Assembly (NCBI GenBank): GCA_023394415.1
Contig: JAEXAR010000020.1
Coordinates: 1 to 64,000, forward strand
Length of the DNA: 64,000 nt
Direction of reading: 5' to 3'
DNA from: Bacteroidota bacterium
GTDB lineage: Bacteria; Bacteroidota; Bacteroidia; Flavobacteriales; Weeksellaceae
This document shows, in pieces, positions 50,671 to 57,639 of the stretch. Within the stretch, counting starts at the first letter, position 1, and every line of letters begins with the position of its first letter. The position numbers were made by a program, and so were the translations under genes. Below the pieces are notes generated by a model. The model had not been told where the DNA came from and did no database searches. It saw only the letters and a program-made list of their open reading frames with translations.

Positions 50671-50698
50671 GCGGTCATTTATGGCCGCTTTTTTTTTT
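50671..50698 (+). terminator. Terminator after the sulfur-relay genes
   Basis: Stem GCGGTCA-TTTA-TGGCCGC (one G-U pair) followed by ten T. Confidence 0.85.
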
Positions 50699-50780
50699 AA
50701 GAAATAAAATTTATAATTAATTTTTATACCTGAAAATCAATTATTTAAATTAGTAAATAATAAATTTTTACTACTTTGTA

Positions 50781-50812
50781 TTGCATAATACCAAACTTTA
50801 TACATATCTTTG
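50781..50812 (+). promoter_or_regulatory. Promoter of the PspC gene set (TTG-N21-TATCTTTG)
   Basis: TTG (50781-50783) is followed after 21 nt by perfect TAnnTTTG (50805-50812); the ATG lies 28 nt further. Confidence 0.55.
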
Positions 50813-50839
50813 CAATAGAAATCACAAAAACATTATAAA

Positions 50840-51136
50840 ATGGAAACCTATCAACAACACAACAATCAATATTACGCTAATATAAAAGCAAAATTATCAC
50901 GCGATACAGCAAACAGAAGAATTGCAGGAGTTTGTGCAGGAATTGGAAAATATTTCAACATCAATGTTTCATTAATTAGAACCATTTGGTTTCTCCTCGC
51001 TTTCTTCGGGATATTTTCAGCAGGAATTTCTACTTTTTTTGTAATGAGTGCTTATTTTGCACTATGGCTTATTTTACCCAAAAGCCGAAATGTATTTGAA
51101 TTCGAAATGGAACAGCAAAATCGAACTAGAAATTAG
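50840..51136 (+). CDS. PspC domain protein (small)
   Basis: Protein of 98 residues consisting of a PspC domain. LSRDTANRRIAGVCAGIGKYFNINVSLIRTIWFLLAFFG and the following hydrophobic segment FFVMSAYFALWLILPKS define the family. PspC proteins sit in the inner membrane and sense or answer envelope stress. It precedes a PadR regulator and a larger PspC protein; all three are on one strand. It has a promoter of its own. Confidence 0.93.
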   Translation: METYQQHNNQYYANIKAKLSRDTANRRIAGVCAGIGKYFNINVSLIRTIWFLLAFFGIFSAGISTFFVMSAYFALWLILPKSRNVFEFEMEQQNRTRN

Positions 51137-51210
51137 GAGAGCACCACTGAAGATTGACTTCAAAAAAAATATAAAACAAATTTGTTAACCAACTAATAAC
51201 TTATAAATAA

Positions 51211-51540
51211 ATGAACACAGAAAACACAAAAGCGCAAATGCGCAAAGGCATTCTGGAATTCTGTATTTTAAGTCTCATCAGCGAAAAAGAAATGTATGTT
51301 TCCGACTTGATGGACGAACTGAAAAAAGGAAAACTGGACGTAGTGGAAGGTACACTCTACCCTCTTCTTACAAGACTTAAAAATGGTGAATTTCTCTCAT
51401 ACAGATGGGAAGAATCTACAGGAGGACCACCAAGAAAATACTACCAGATTACTGAAAAAGGGAAAATCTTCCTCAACGAACTACAAAATACCTGGAACGA
51501 ACTGACTGACAGCGTAAACCAAATCACCAAAAAACTATAA
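51211..51540 (+). CDS. PadR family transcriptional regulator
   Basis: Winged-helix regulator of 109 residues, the usual size for the short PadR type. The pattern ILEFCILSLISEKEMYVSDLMDELKKGKLDVVEGTLYPLLTRLKNGEFLSYRWEES and GGPPRKYYQITEKGK is typical. It probably represses its own unit, with the PspC proteins as targets, by analogy with other PadR neighbours. It starts 74 bp after the small PspC gene and ends 11 bp before the large one. Confidence 0.94.
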   Translation: MNTENTKAQMRKGILEFCILSLISEKEMYVSDLMDELKKGKLDVVEGTLYPLLTRLKNGEFLSYRWEESTGGPPRKYYQITEKGKIFLNELQNTWNELTDSVNQITKKL

Positions 51541-51551
51541 AAACAAAAACT

Positions 51552-53267
51552 ATGAACAAAACACTTTCAATAGGACTTGCCGGTTTCTCTTTCGTAATTG
51601 AGGAGCACGCCTATATAAAACTGAGCGACTATCTCTCTGCATTAAGAAATTCGCTTGATGCTGCGGAAGCAGACGAAGTAATGCACGATATCGAAATCCG
51701 TATGGTTGAAATTTTCAAAGATTCTTTGGGAAAACGCGAAGTCATCAACGACGGAGACGTGGAACGCGTTATCGCACAGATCGGAAAACCAGAACAGATC
51801 GAAGAGCAAGAAGAAGCTTATTTCTCTGAAAAGACTTCAAAAACTCAAAAAACTACTGGCACTGCCTACAACGGCCAAAGACAATTGTTCCGCGATCCTT
51901 CAATGCAAAAAATCGCAGGTGTTTGCGCAGGTTTAGCCCATTACACTGGGATGGACGTAACATTAATGCGTGCTATTTGGTTAGGAATTGCCGTTTTGGG
52001 AGTTTTCACTGCAGCTATTTCTACTTCTCTAATTGTATTAATCTACATCATCCTTTGGGCCGTTTTACCAAAAGCTGAAACCGCTTCAGACTTTTTGAAA
52101 ATGAAAGGGATGCCTGTAAACTTCGATACTCTAAAGCAGGAATCTAACAAAATTGTACAGTTCGCTAATGAATCTACACAGAGAGTTGGAGAAATTTACA
52201 ACGAAAACAAACCATACATCAACCAAGCCGGAAGTGGACTTTGGAACGTGATAAGATATGTTTTGGGAGGAATTTTCGCTTTTCTTGCAGTGAGTTCTGT
52301 AATGGGAATATTTGCAATCTTTGGAATTTTTGGAAGTTCAGATTTCTCAGGACTTAATGAACTAGATTTCTATTTTGGTGACAGTTCTATGAGTTGGGTA
52401 CTAAAATCCTTAATGATTTTTGGAGCTTTGTTACCTGCATTATTGTTCGGATTTTTATCCATTAAACTTCTATCTCCCAAAACGCAAATCAAAAATATTG
52501 GTTATGTTATTGGCGCAATATTCTTAACCATTTTAGCTCTCGGAACATACTTCGGAATTAATATGGCTAAAAAAGATATGATTTACAAAGGCCATAAAGA
52601 AGATGTTGAGAATATTGCTATTGATACAGAATCTGACAGCCTTCTGATTGATGTTAGAAGTGTTGAGATACCACAAAAGTTCACAGCTTATGATAACGAC
52701 CTGTATTCTGATAGAAAAACTGTTTTTAAAGAAGACTATCCTTTTGTAGAAGTTACAAGAAAATTAGATATAAAATCACCATATCTGATTGTAAAAAGAG
52801 AAGCTGATGGCTATAATGTTCCACTAGAAATGAAAGTACCGGTAGAAATTCAAAATAATAAAATTCTATTTCCGAACTTTATAGAATATCCTTACAATCA
52901 CCGCTTTAGAGATTACAATGTTACTTACGAGCTTGTAGTTCCACAAAATACTGTTGTAATTAGCTTAAGTGAAAATAAAATGAGCTTAAGAGGCGATTTG
53001 AATGGCGACGGTAAAGATGATGATAACGAAGATAATAACACCATTAAAGTTGAGAAAAACAAAGTAACCATCAACGGTGCAACAATTACTTACAGTTCCG
53101 ATGATAAAGATAGTGTAATCATCAACAATAAGAAATACCCGAAAGAAGTGGCTCAAAAAATGATGGATTCACTAAAGGTAAGCTTAAAAGACATGAAAAA
53201 ATTGAAAGATTTAAACATCAGCATCCAAGAAGGTAAAGACGAAGTTACCATCAAAACAGGAAAATAA
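51552..53267 (+). CDS. Large PspC domain protein with extracytoplasmic tail
   Basis: Protein of 571 residues. An N-terminal HAAS-like domain (about 1-95; SDYLSALRNSLDAAEADEVMHDIEIRMVEIF, DVERVIAQIGKPEQIEEQ) precedes a PspC domain (about 115-175; MQKIAGVCAGLAHYTGMDVTLMRAIWLG and a TM), then three more helices (about 240-265, 290-312 and 320-335) and a 230-residue tail. The tail contains DLNGDGKDDDNEDNN (about 480-494), an EF-hand- or dockerin-like calcium-binding loop. With PadR upstream, it is likely a regulated envelope-stress protein; the tail is not one I know. Confidence 0.87.
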   Translation: MNKTLSIGLAGFSFVIEEHAYIKLSDYLSALRNSLDAAEADEVMHDIEIRMVEIFKDSLGKREVINDGDVERVIAQIGKPEQIEEQEEAYFSEKTSKTQKTTGTAYNGQRQLFRDPSMQKIAGVCAGLAHYTGMDVTLMRAIWLGIAVLGVFTAAISTSLIVLIYIILWAVLPKAETASDFLKMKGMPVNFDTLKQESNKIVQFANESTQRVGEIYNENKPYINQAGSGLWNVIRYVLGGIFAFLAVSSVMGIFAIFGIFGSSDFSGLNELDFYFGDSSMSWVLKSLMIFGALLPALLFGFLSIKLLSPKTQIKNIGYVIGAIFLTILALGTYFGINMAKKDMIYKGHKEDVENIAIDTESDSLLIDVRSVEIPQKFTAYDNDLYSDRKTVFKEDYPFVEVTRKLDIKSPYLIVKREADGYNVPLEMKVPVEIQNNKILFPNFIEYPYNHRFRDYNVTYELVVPQNTVVISLSENKMSLRGDLNGDGKDDDNEDNNTIKVEKNKVTINGATITYSSDDKDSVIINNKKYPKEVAQKMMDSLKVSLKDMKKLKDLNISIQEGKDEVTIKTGK

Positions 53268-53280
53268 AGTGATTTGGATT

Positions 53281-53324
53281 TGGGCAGATTTTTAATGACA
53301 TAGTATAAAAGTTTTTAGTCTGCC
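53281..53324 (+). other. Possible hairpin after the large PspC gene
   Basis: GGGCAGA (53281-53287) and TCTGCCC (53318-53324) pair around a 30-nt loop, with no clean T run after it; it may be a weak terminator. Nothing else is visible to 53400. Confidence 0.35.
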
Positions 53325-53445
53325 CGTTCCTTTCAATAAATTTTTTAAAAAAATTTTAACATAGGATGTAATATTTTAATTAATTAAATTGTTATATCTT
53401 CGTAGAGCAAAAAAACAATAACAAAAAATCTTAAAACAAATCAAA

Positions 53446-53508
53446 ATGGTACAGTTTGTCATCGAAATCGTAATGAAGATTATGGATTTCATCAGCAGTT
53501 TATTTTAG
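53446..53508 (+). CDS. 20-residue hydrophobic small ORF with its own terminator
   Basis: ATG at 53446, stop at 53506-53508. The peptide MVQFVIEIVMKIMDFISSLF is amphipathic and strongly hydrophobic, with few charges (E, K, D). It is too short for usual gene calling. An A-rich leader and a candidate -7 box TATCTTCG (53393-53401, one base off) lie upstream, and a strong terminator lies 30 bp downstream at 53538, so a short dedicated transcript is plausible. Such peptides may be membrane-active (type I toxin-like) or may regulate a membrane protein. It could also be a non-coding RNA. No ribosome-binding site is obvious. Confidence 0.45.
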   Translation: MVQFVIEIVMKIMDFISSLF

Positions 53509-53537
53509 AGACAGTCAATATTTCAATATATTTGTAA

Positions 53538-53568
53538 GGTATAACCAGTGTTGGTTATGCCTTTTTTT
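53538..53568 (+). terminator. Terminator after the 20-residue ORF
   Basis: Stem GGTATAACCA-GTGT-TGGTTATGCC (one G-U pair) followed by seven T. Confidence 0.85.
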
Positions 53569-53591
53569 ATGTAAATTTCTTATTTAAAATA

Positions 53592-54164
53592 ATGAAAAAA
53601 ATACTTGGAAGCCTAATACTTAAAATCCTCGGCTGGAAAGTTGTTTTACACGGTGATATAAACAACCTTAACCGCTGTATTCTTGTGGTAGCACCACACA
53701 CCCATAATATGGAATATGTTTTAGGTAATCTCTCCTACTGGAAACTGGGGAAACCACTGAAAATCATCATTAAAGACCAACACACCAAAGCATGGTACGG
53801 AAGTGTGGTAAAAGGTCTTGGCGGCATCGGAATTGATCGCTCTCGAAAAAACGATTTGGTCAATTTTGTTGCAGAACAGTTCGAGAAAGAAGATTTCAGC
53901 CTTGTGATCACGCCGGAAGGTACTAGAAGTTGGGTTGAAAAATGGAGAAAAGGATTTTATCATATGGCAATGGCAGCCAAAGTTCCAATTGTTTTAGCAG
54001 CAGGTGATTTCAATAAAAAAATTATTTATCTGGGTTATAAAATTTCATACGAGGAATTGACAAAAATGACTTACGAGGAAGTTCTGAAACGTATCAGTGA
54101 TTATTATATCGAAAACAAAGTAACTCCAAAGGTTCCTGCAAATTGGAATGCGAATATTCAATAA
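53592..54164 (+). CDS. 1-acyl-sn-glycerol-3-phosphate acyltransferase-like protein
   Basis: Acyltransferase of 190 residues, PlsC-like but short. Motif I reads APHTHNMEY (a variant of HxxxxD with Glu), followed by GGIGIDRSRKND, ITPEGTRSW (motif III, PEGTR) and VPIVLAAGD (motif IV). Such enzymes esterify phosphatidate or related lipids; the E in motif I is unusual but seen in this subgroup. It lies 24 bp after a terminator and upstream of a menaquinone gene pair, from which it is separated by two repeat arrays. Confidence 0.85.
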   Translation: MKKILGSLILKILGWKVVLHGDINNLNRCILVVAPHTHNMEYVLGNLSYWKLGKPLKIIIKDQHTKAWYGSVVKGLGGIGIDRSRKNDLVNFVAEQFEKEDFSLVITPEGTRSWVEKWRKGFYHMAMAAKVPIVLAAGDFNKKIIYLGYKISYEELTKMTYEEVLKRISDYYIENKVTPKVPANWNANIQ

Positions 54165-54178
54165 GCTTTGAGAATATG

Positions 54179-54227
54179 TATGATGTATGATGTACTATGT
54201 ATGATGTATTATGTACTATGTATTATG
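54179..54227. repeat. Heptanucleotide array A (7 units) after the acyltransferase gene
   Basis: TATGATG, TATGATG, TACTATG, TATGATG, TATTATG, TACTATG and TATTATG; begins 14 bp past the acyltransferase stop. Confidence 0.85.
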
Positions 54228-54246
54228 TAAATAAAGCTGGAATATT

Positions 54247-54302
54247 GAACATTGAACATTGGACATTGGAACTTGAAACCTGAAACTTGAAACTTGAAAC
54301 TT
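54247..54302. repeat. Heptanucleotide array B (8 units) before menI
   Basis: GAACATT, GAACATT, GGACATT, GGAACTT, GAAACCT, GAAACTT, GAAACTT and GAAACTT; it ends 6 bp before the ATG of the thioesterase gene, so it includes the place where a ribosome-binding site would be. Confidence 0.85.
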
Positions 54303-54308
54303 AAAAAA

Positions 54309-54743
54309 ATGGAAGACAGCAGAAAGAAAGAAATACTAGATAAACTGAATAACTGGGGAACTGAAACCTTAGGTCATACCTTAAATATTGTTTTTACAGA
54401 GGTTGATGATGAATCACTTACGGCAACAATGCCTGTAACACCTAAAGTACACCAACCTTACGGAATTCTCCATGGTGGTGCAAGTGTTGCTTTGGCAGAA
54501 ACTTTGGGCTCGTGTCTTTCTGTTTTGCACGTAGATACCGAAAAATATGCTCCGGTTGGCACCAATATCAACTCCAATCATTTAAGGGCGAAAAGAGAAG
54601 GTGTAGTAACAGGGAAAGCTACTTTTATCAGAAAAGGTCATACTATGCACGTTTCACAAATCGAAATCCGTGATGAAAAAGGTAATCTTGTCAACCATAC
54701 AACAATGACTAATAATATTATTCCGCATAGTAAATTAAAATAA
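54309..54743 (+). CDS. Hotdog-fold thioesterase (MenI/YdiI-like)
   Basis: PaaI/YdiI-type thioesterase of 144 residues. Motif LHGGASVALAETLGS is very close to that of YdiI/MenI, with Glu as the catalytic base. MenI hydrolyses 1,4-dihydroxy-2-naphthoyl-CoA in menaquinone synthesis, and the menF-like gene nearby supports this. I use the ATG at 54309 (MEDSRKKEIL); the upstream TTG (54294) falls in the heptamer array. Its stop codon TAA is followed directly by the ATG of the GH53 gene. Confidence 0.88.
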   Translation: MEDSRKKEILDKLNNWGTETLGHTLNIVFTEVDDESLTATMPVTPKVHQPYGILHGGASVALAETLGSCLSVLHVDTEKYAPVGTNINSNHLRAKREGVVTGKATFIRKGHTMHVSQIEIRDEKGNLVNHTTMTNNIIPHSKLK

Positions 54744-55814
54744 ATGAGATTTTTAAAATTTCTTTTTCTGTTTTTTTTATTGTCCTGTTCAGACTCATCT
54801 TTTGTTGCAATATCTCCAACATCTGTAACTCCAGAAGTTTTTGAAATTAAAGGTGCTGACTTATCATTCCTTCCTGAAGTAAGAAGAAGCAATATTACTT
54901 TTACCAATGCCGAAAACCAAACAGAAGATATGCTAACAACGCTTAAAAAAAGCGGTGTAAATACTGTAAGATTAAGACTTTGGAAAAATCCAAGTACACC
55001 AAATTCTAATTTTGAAACTGTAAAAAGCATATCTCGGGAAATAAGAAATAAAGGAATGAAAGTTATGCTTACAGTACATTATTCCGATAGTTGGGCAGAT
55101 CCTTCAAAACAGGAAAAACCTTCTACATGGAAAAACCTTAATATAAATCAGTTACAGGACAGCGTATTTGTTTACACCAAAAAGATAATCTCAGAAATTA
55201 ATCCTGATTATATACAAATCGGAAATGAAATTAATAATGGTTTTCTTTTTCCCGAAGGCAGCTTCACCAATCTTTCACAAATGAAAATGCTTCTAAAAAA
55301 GGGCATCAGTGCTGTAAGACAAACCAATCCATCAACCAAAATTATTCTGCAATTTGCTGGACATCAATATGCTGATAGTTTTTTCTCAAATTTTAAAGAT
55401 TTGGATTACGATATTATTGGAATAAGCTATTATCCAAAATGGCACGGCAAAAATTTGAACGAATTGCAAACCAATCTTATTACAACATCTAATGTTAATA
55501 ATAAACCCATATTTATTGCTGAAACCTCATATCCTTTTACATTTGATTGGAACGATTGGACCAATAACGAAATTGGAGACAATTCCCAAATTTTACCAGA
55601 ATTTCCCGCAAGCGAGATTGGACAGAAAAATTATCTTATTAAGATTAGAACTCTAATGAAATCTGTACCTCTAGGCATTGGATTTTGTTATTGGGGTGGT
55701 GAATGGGTAAGTTACAAAGGTGATAAAGCCACAGATGGTTCCAATTGGGAAAACCAAGCATTTTGGGATTTTAAGAACAAGGCGTTGCCCATAATTGAAG
55801 CGTATAAAAACTGA
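54744..55814 (+). CDS. GH53 arabinogalactan endo-beta-1,4-galactanase
   Basis: Glycoside hydrolase family 53 enzyme of 356 residues. Signal plus lipobox LLSC anchor it to the envelope. The family fold is recognisable: IKGADLSFLPEV, VNTVRLRLWKNPS, VHYSDSWADP, acid/base Glu in QIGNEINNG and nucleophile Glu in IFIAETSYP. It cleaves beta-1,4-galactans, for example in pectin. It is inserted between menI and menF with no spacing on either side. No other polysaccharide gene lies nearby. Confidence 0.92.
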   Translation: MRFLKFLFLFFLLSCSDSSFVAISPTSVTPEVFEIKGADLSFLPEVRRSNITFTNAENQTEDMLTTLKKSGVNTVRLRLWKNPSTPNSNFETVKSISREIRNKGMKVMLTVHYSDSWADPSKQEKPSTWKNLNINQLQDSVFVYTKKIISEINPDYIQIGNEINNGFLFPEGSFTNLSQMKMLLKKGISAVRQTNPSTKIILQFAGHQYADSFFSNFKDLDYDIIGISYYPKWHGKNLNELQTNLITTSNVNNKPIFIAETSYPFTFDWNDWTNNEIGDNSQILPEFPASEIGQKNYLIKIRTLMKSVPLGIGFCYWGGEWVSYKGDKATDGSNWENQAFWDFKNKALPIIEAYKN

Positions 55815-55815
55815 T

Positions 55816-56799
55816 ATGATTTATTTTAAATTTCCCTTCAAACCCGGCATTTATACCATTGAAAGCAGTGCAGAAAATAATGCTGTAAAATTCGTTTCAT
55901 TTGATGAAAAAAAGGTGGTAGATTTTCCGGGGGAAATAAAGGAAATCAGTAAAGAAGAATTATTAGAAAAGGAATTACTTATCAATAATTCTGATTATCA
56001 TTCTTTTGAATCCAAAAAAGAAGAAGAAAAAGAAAATTATCAAAATAAAATTTCAGAAGTTATACAATTTATCAAAGATGAAAACTTGAAAAAACTAGTG
56101 ATCTCAAGACGGAAAGTACTTCATTATCAAGACATTTCACAAAACAAAAATATTTCTTTAACAAAGACTTTTTTAAACCTTTGCGAAAGTTACCCAAATG
56201 CTTTTGTGTATCTTTTTAAAAAAGAAACGGTTTGGATGGGAGCCTTCTCCGAATTGCTAGGTAAATTCAACAAAAATAATTCTGAATTTGAGACGATGAG
56301 CCTTGCCGGAACATTGCCTGTAAACGAAGAATGGACAAAAAAAGAAATCGAAGAGCAAAAACCCGTTACCGATTATATTTTAAATATTCTGAAAAGGTAT
56401 TCTGAAAAGGTTAAAAAGTCCAAAACCTACGATCATATTTCAGGAAACATAAAACATTTGCGCACCGATTTCAACGCAAAGATTGAAGAAAAAGAATTAG
56501 AAAATTTAATTGCCGAACTTCATCCAACACCTGCTGTATGCGGAATCCCGAAAGATTTTTGCCGTACTGCAATAGAACGATTTGAAGGTTATAATCGCGA
56601 ACTTTATGCCGGCTACATACGGATAGAAACCCAAGACGAAATCTTGTATTTCGTCAACCTTCGATGCGCTGAATTTACAGAAAACAGAGCGTTTTTATAT
56701 GTCGGCGGAGGCATTACTGCACAAAGCAATCCTGAAAAAGAATGGCGTGAAACCGAGTTAAAATCGGAAGCTATCTTAAAGAATATTGCTATTTCTTAA
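55816..56799 (+). CDS. menF: Isochorismate synthase (chorismate-binding)
   Basis: Chorismate-utilising enzyme of 327 residues. The N-terminal part has KLVISRRKVL and the C-terminal catalytic core has LAGTLPVN, LHPTPAVCGIP, GYNRELYAGYI and VGGGITAQSNPEKEWRETELK. It converts chorismate to isochorismate for menaquinone. I start at the ATG at 55816 (MIYFKFPFKPG), which is one base after the GH53 stop; an earlier ATG (55795) lies within GH53. No entC-type siderophore cluster is present, so menF is preferred. It overlaps the small convergent gene by 11 bp. Confidence 0.9.
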   Translation: MIYFKFPFKPGIYTIESSAENNAVKFVSFDEKKVVDFPGEIKEISKEELLEKELLINNSDYHSFESKKEEEKENYQNKISEVIQFIKDENLKKLVISRRKVLHYQDISQNKNISLTKTFLNLCESYPNAFVYLFKKETVWMGAFSELLGKFNKNNSEFETMSLAGTLPVNEEWTKKEIEEQKPVTDYILNILKRYSEKVKKSKTYDHISGNIKHLRTDFNAKIEEKELENLIAELHPTPAVCGIPKDFCRTAIERFEGYNRELYAGYIRIETQDEILYFVNLRCAEFTENRAFLYVGGGITAQSNPEKEWRETELKSEAILKNIAIS

Positions 56800-56983
56800 C
56801 CGGAAGTTTAGACCAAGTATTCAGCACGTAAACCACCAAAATACCAACAATTGCAGCTACTATAGAGAAGATGTATTTAGTATTGTCTTCGTGCATAAAC
56901 CCAAGACTCCAATCTAAAGCATAAAGGTTAAAAGCGATAAATACAAAAAAAATAACCAGAAAAATTTTATATACTTTTTGCAT
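56789..56983 (-). CDS. Small membrane protein of unknown function
   Basis: Protein of 64 residues with two hydrophobic segments (about 6-24 and 37-55) and a Lys-rich C-terminus (SKLPVKK). I recognise no family. It is downstream of marC with an 8-bp gap on the same strand, so the two are probably cotranscribed, and it overlaps the end of menF by 11 bp. Confidence 0.7.
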   Translation of the reverse strand: MQKVYKIFLVIFFVFIAFNLYALDWSLGFMHEDNTKYIFSIVAAIVGILVVYVLNTWSKLPVKK

Positions 56984-56991
56984 AATTTTGA

Positions 56992-57594
56992 TTAAAAGTG
57001 AACGTACGTTTGAAAAAGTTGTGCAAAGTTAGCAGTAAATAATTTAATAGAGATAGCCAACAGAATAATTCCGAAAACTTTTTCAATAACTTTCAAGGTT
57101 CCCTCTCCTATTTTACGTTCCAACCAATTGGCTGATTTCAACACCAGATATACAAAGATGGTATTAAGAATAATTCCGAAAATAATGTTAATATCGTGAT
57201 ATTCAGCTTTTAATGAAAGTGTTGTGGTTAATGTTCCGGCTCCTGCAATAAGGGGAAATGCAATCGGAACAATGGAAGCAGCTTTAGCTTCACTATGTCT
57301 TTGTATCTGGATGCCTAAAATCATTTCCAAAGCAATAATGAAAATAACAAAGGCACCTGCAATAGCAAAAGAATTAACATCAACGCCAATAAACTTAAGG
57401 ATTTTATTACCTATAAAAAGGAAAACAATCATTAAAACTCCAGCAACAATAGACGCTTTTTCAGATTCAATATGTCCAAATTTTTGCTTAAGGCTAACGA
57501 TAATGGGAATTGAGCCCACAATATCAATTACCGCAAACAAAACCATGGTACACGTTAAAATTTCTTTCAGTGAAAAATGCTCAAAAACCTCCAT
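56992..57594 (-). CDS. MarC family membrane protein
   Basis: Integral membrane protein of 200 residues with six helices. The MarC signature is seen in VDIVGSIPIIVSLKQK and PIAFPLIAGAGTLTTTLSL. Despite the name, its transport role is not established. A perfect -7 box is 21 nt upstream. It precedes a 64-residue membrane protein gene. Confidence 0.92.
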   Translation of the reverse strand: MEVFEHFSLKEILTCTMVLFAVIDIVGSIPIIVSLKQKFGHIESEKASIVAGVLMIVFLFIGNKILKFIGVDVNSFAIAGAFVIFIIALEMILGIQIQRHSEAKAASIVPIAFPLIAGAGTLTTTLSLKAEYHDINIIFGIILNTIFVYLVLKSANWLERKIGEGTLKVIEKVFGIILLAISIKLFTANFAQLFQTYVHF

Positions 57595-57614
57595 ATCAAT
57601 CGTTAAAAATTTCG

Positions 57615-57622
57615 CAAAAATA
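57615..57622 (-). promoter_or_regulatory. Candidate -7 box (TATTTTTG) of marC
   Basis: Perfect TAnnTTTG on the minus strand, 21 nt before the marC ATG. Confidence 0.45.
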
Positions 57623-57639
57623 TGAAATATTTTTAAGAA

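Noticed and set aside
54179..54302. Short regular repeats that could be a CRISPR array
   Set aside because: Units are 7 nt, contiguous and without unique spacers; no cas gene is present.
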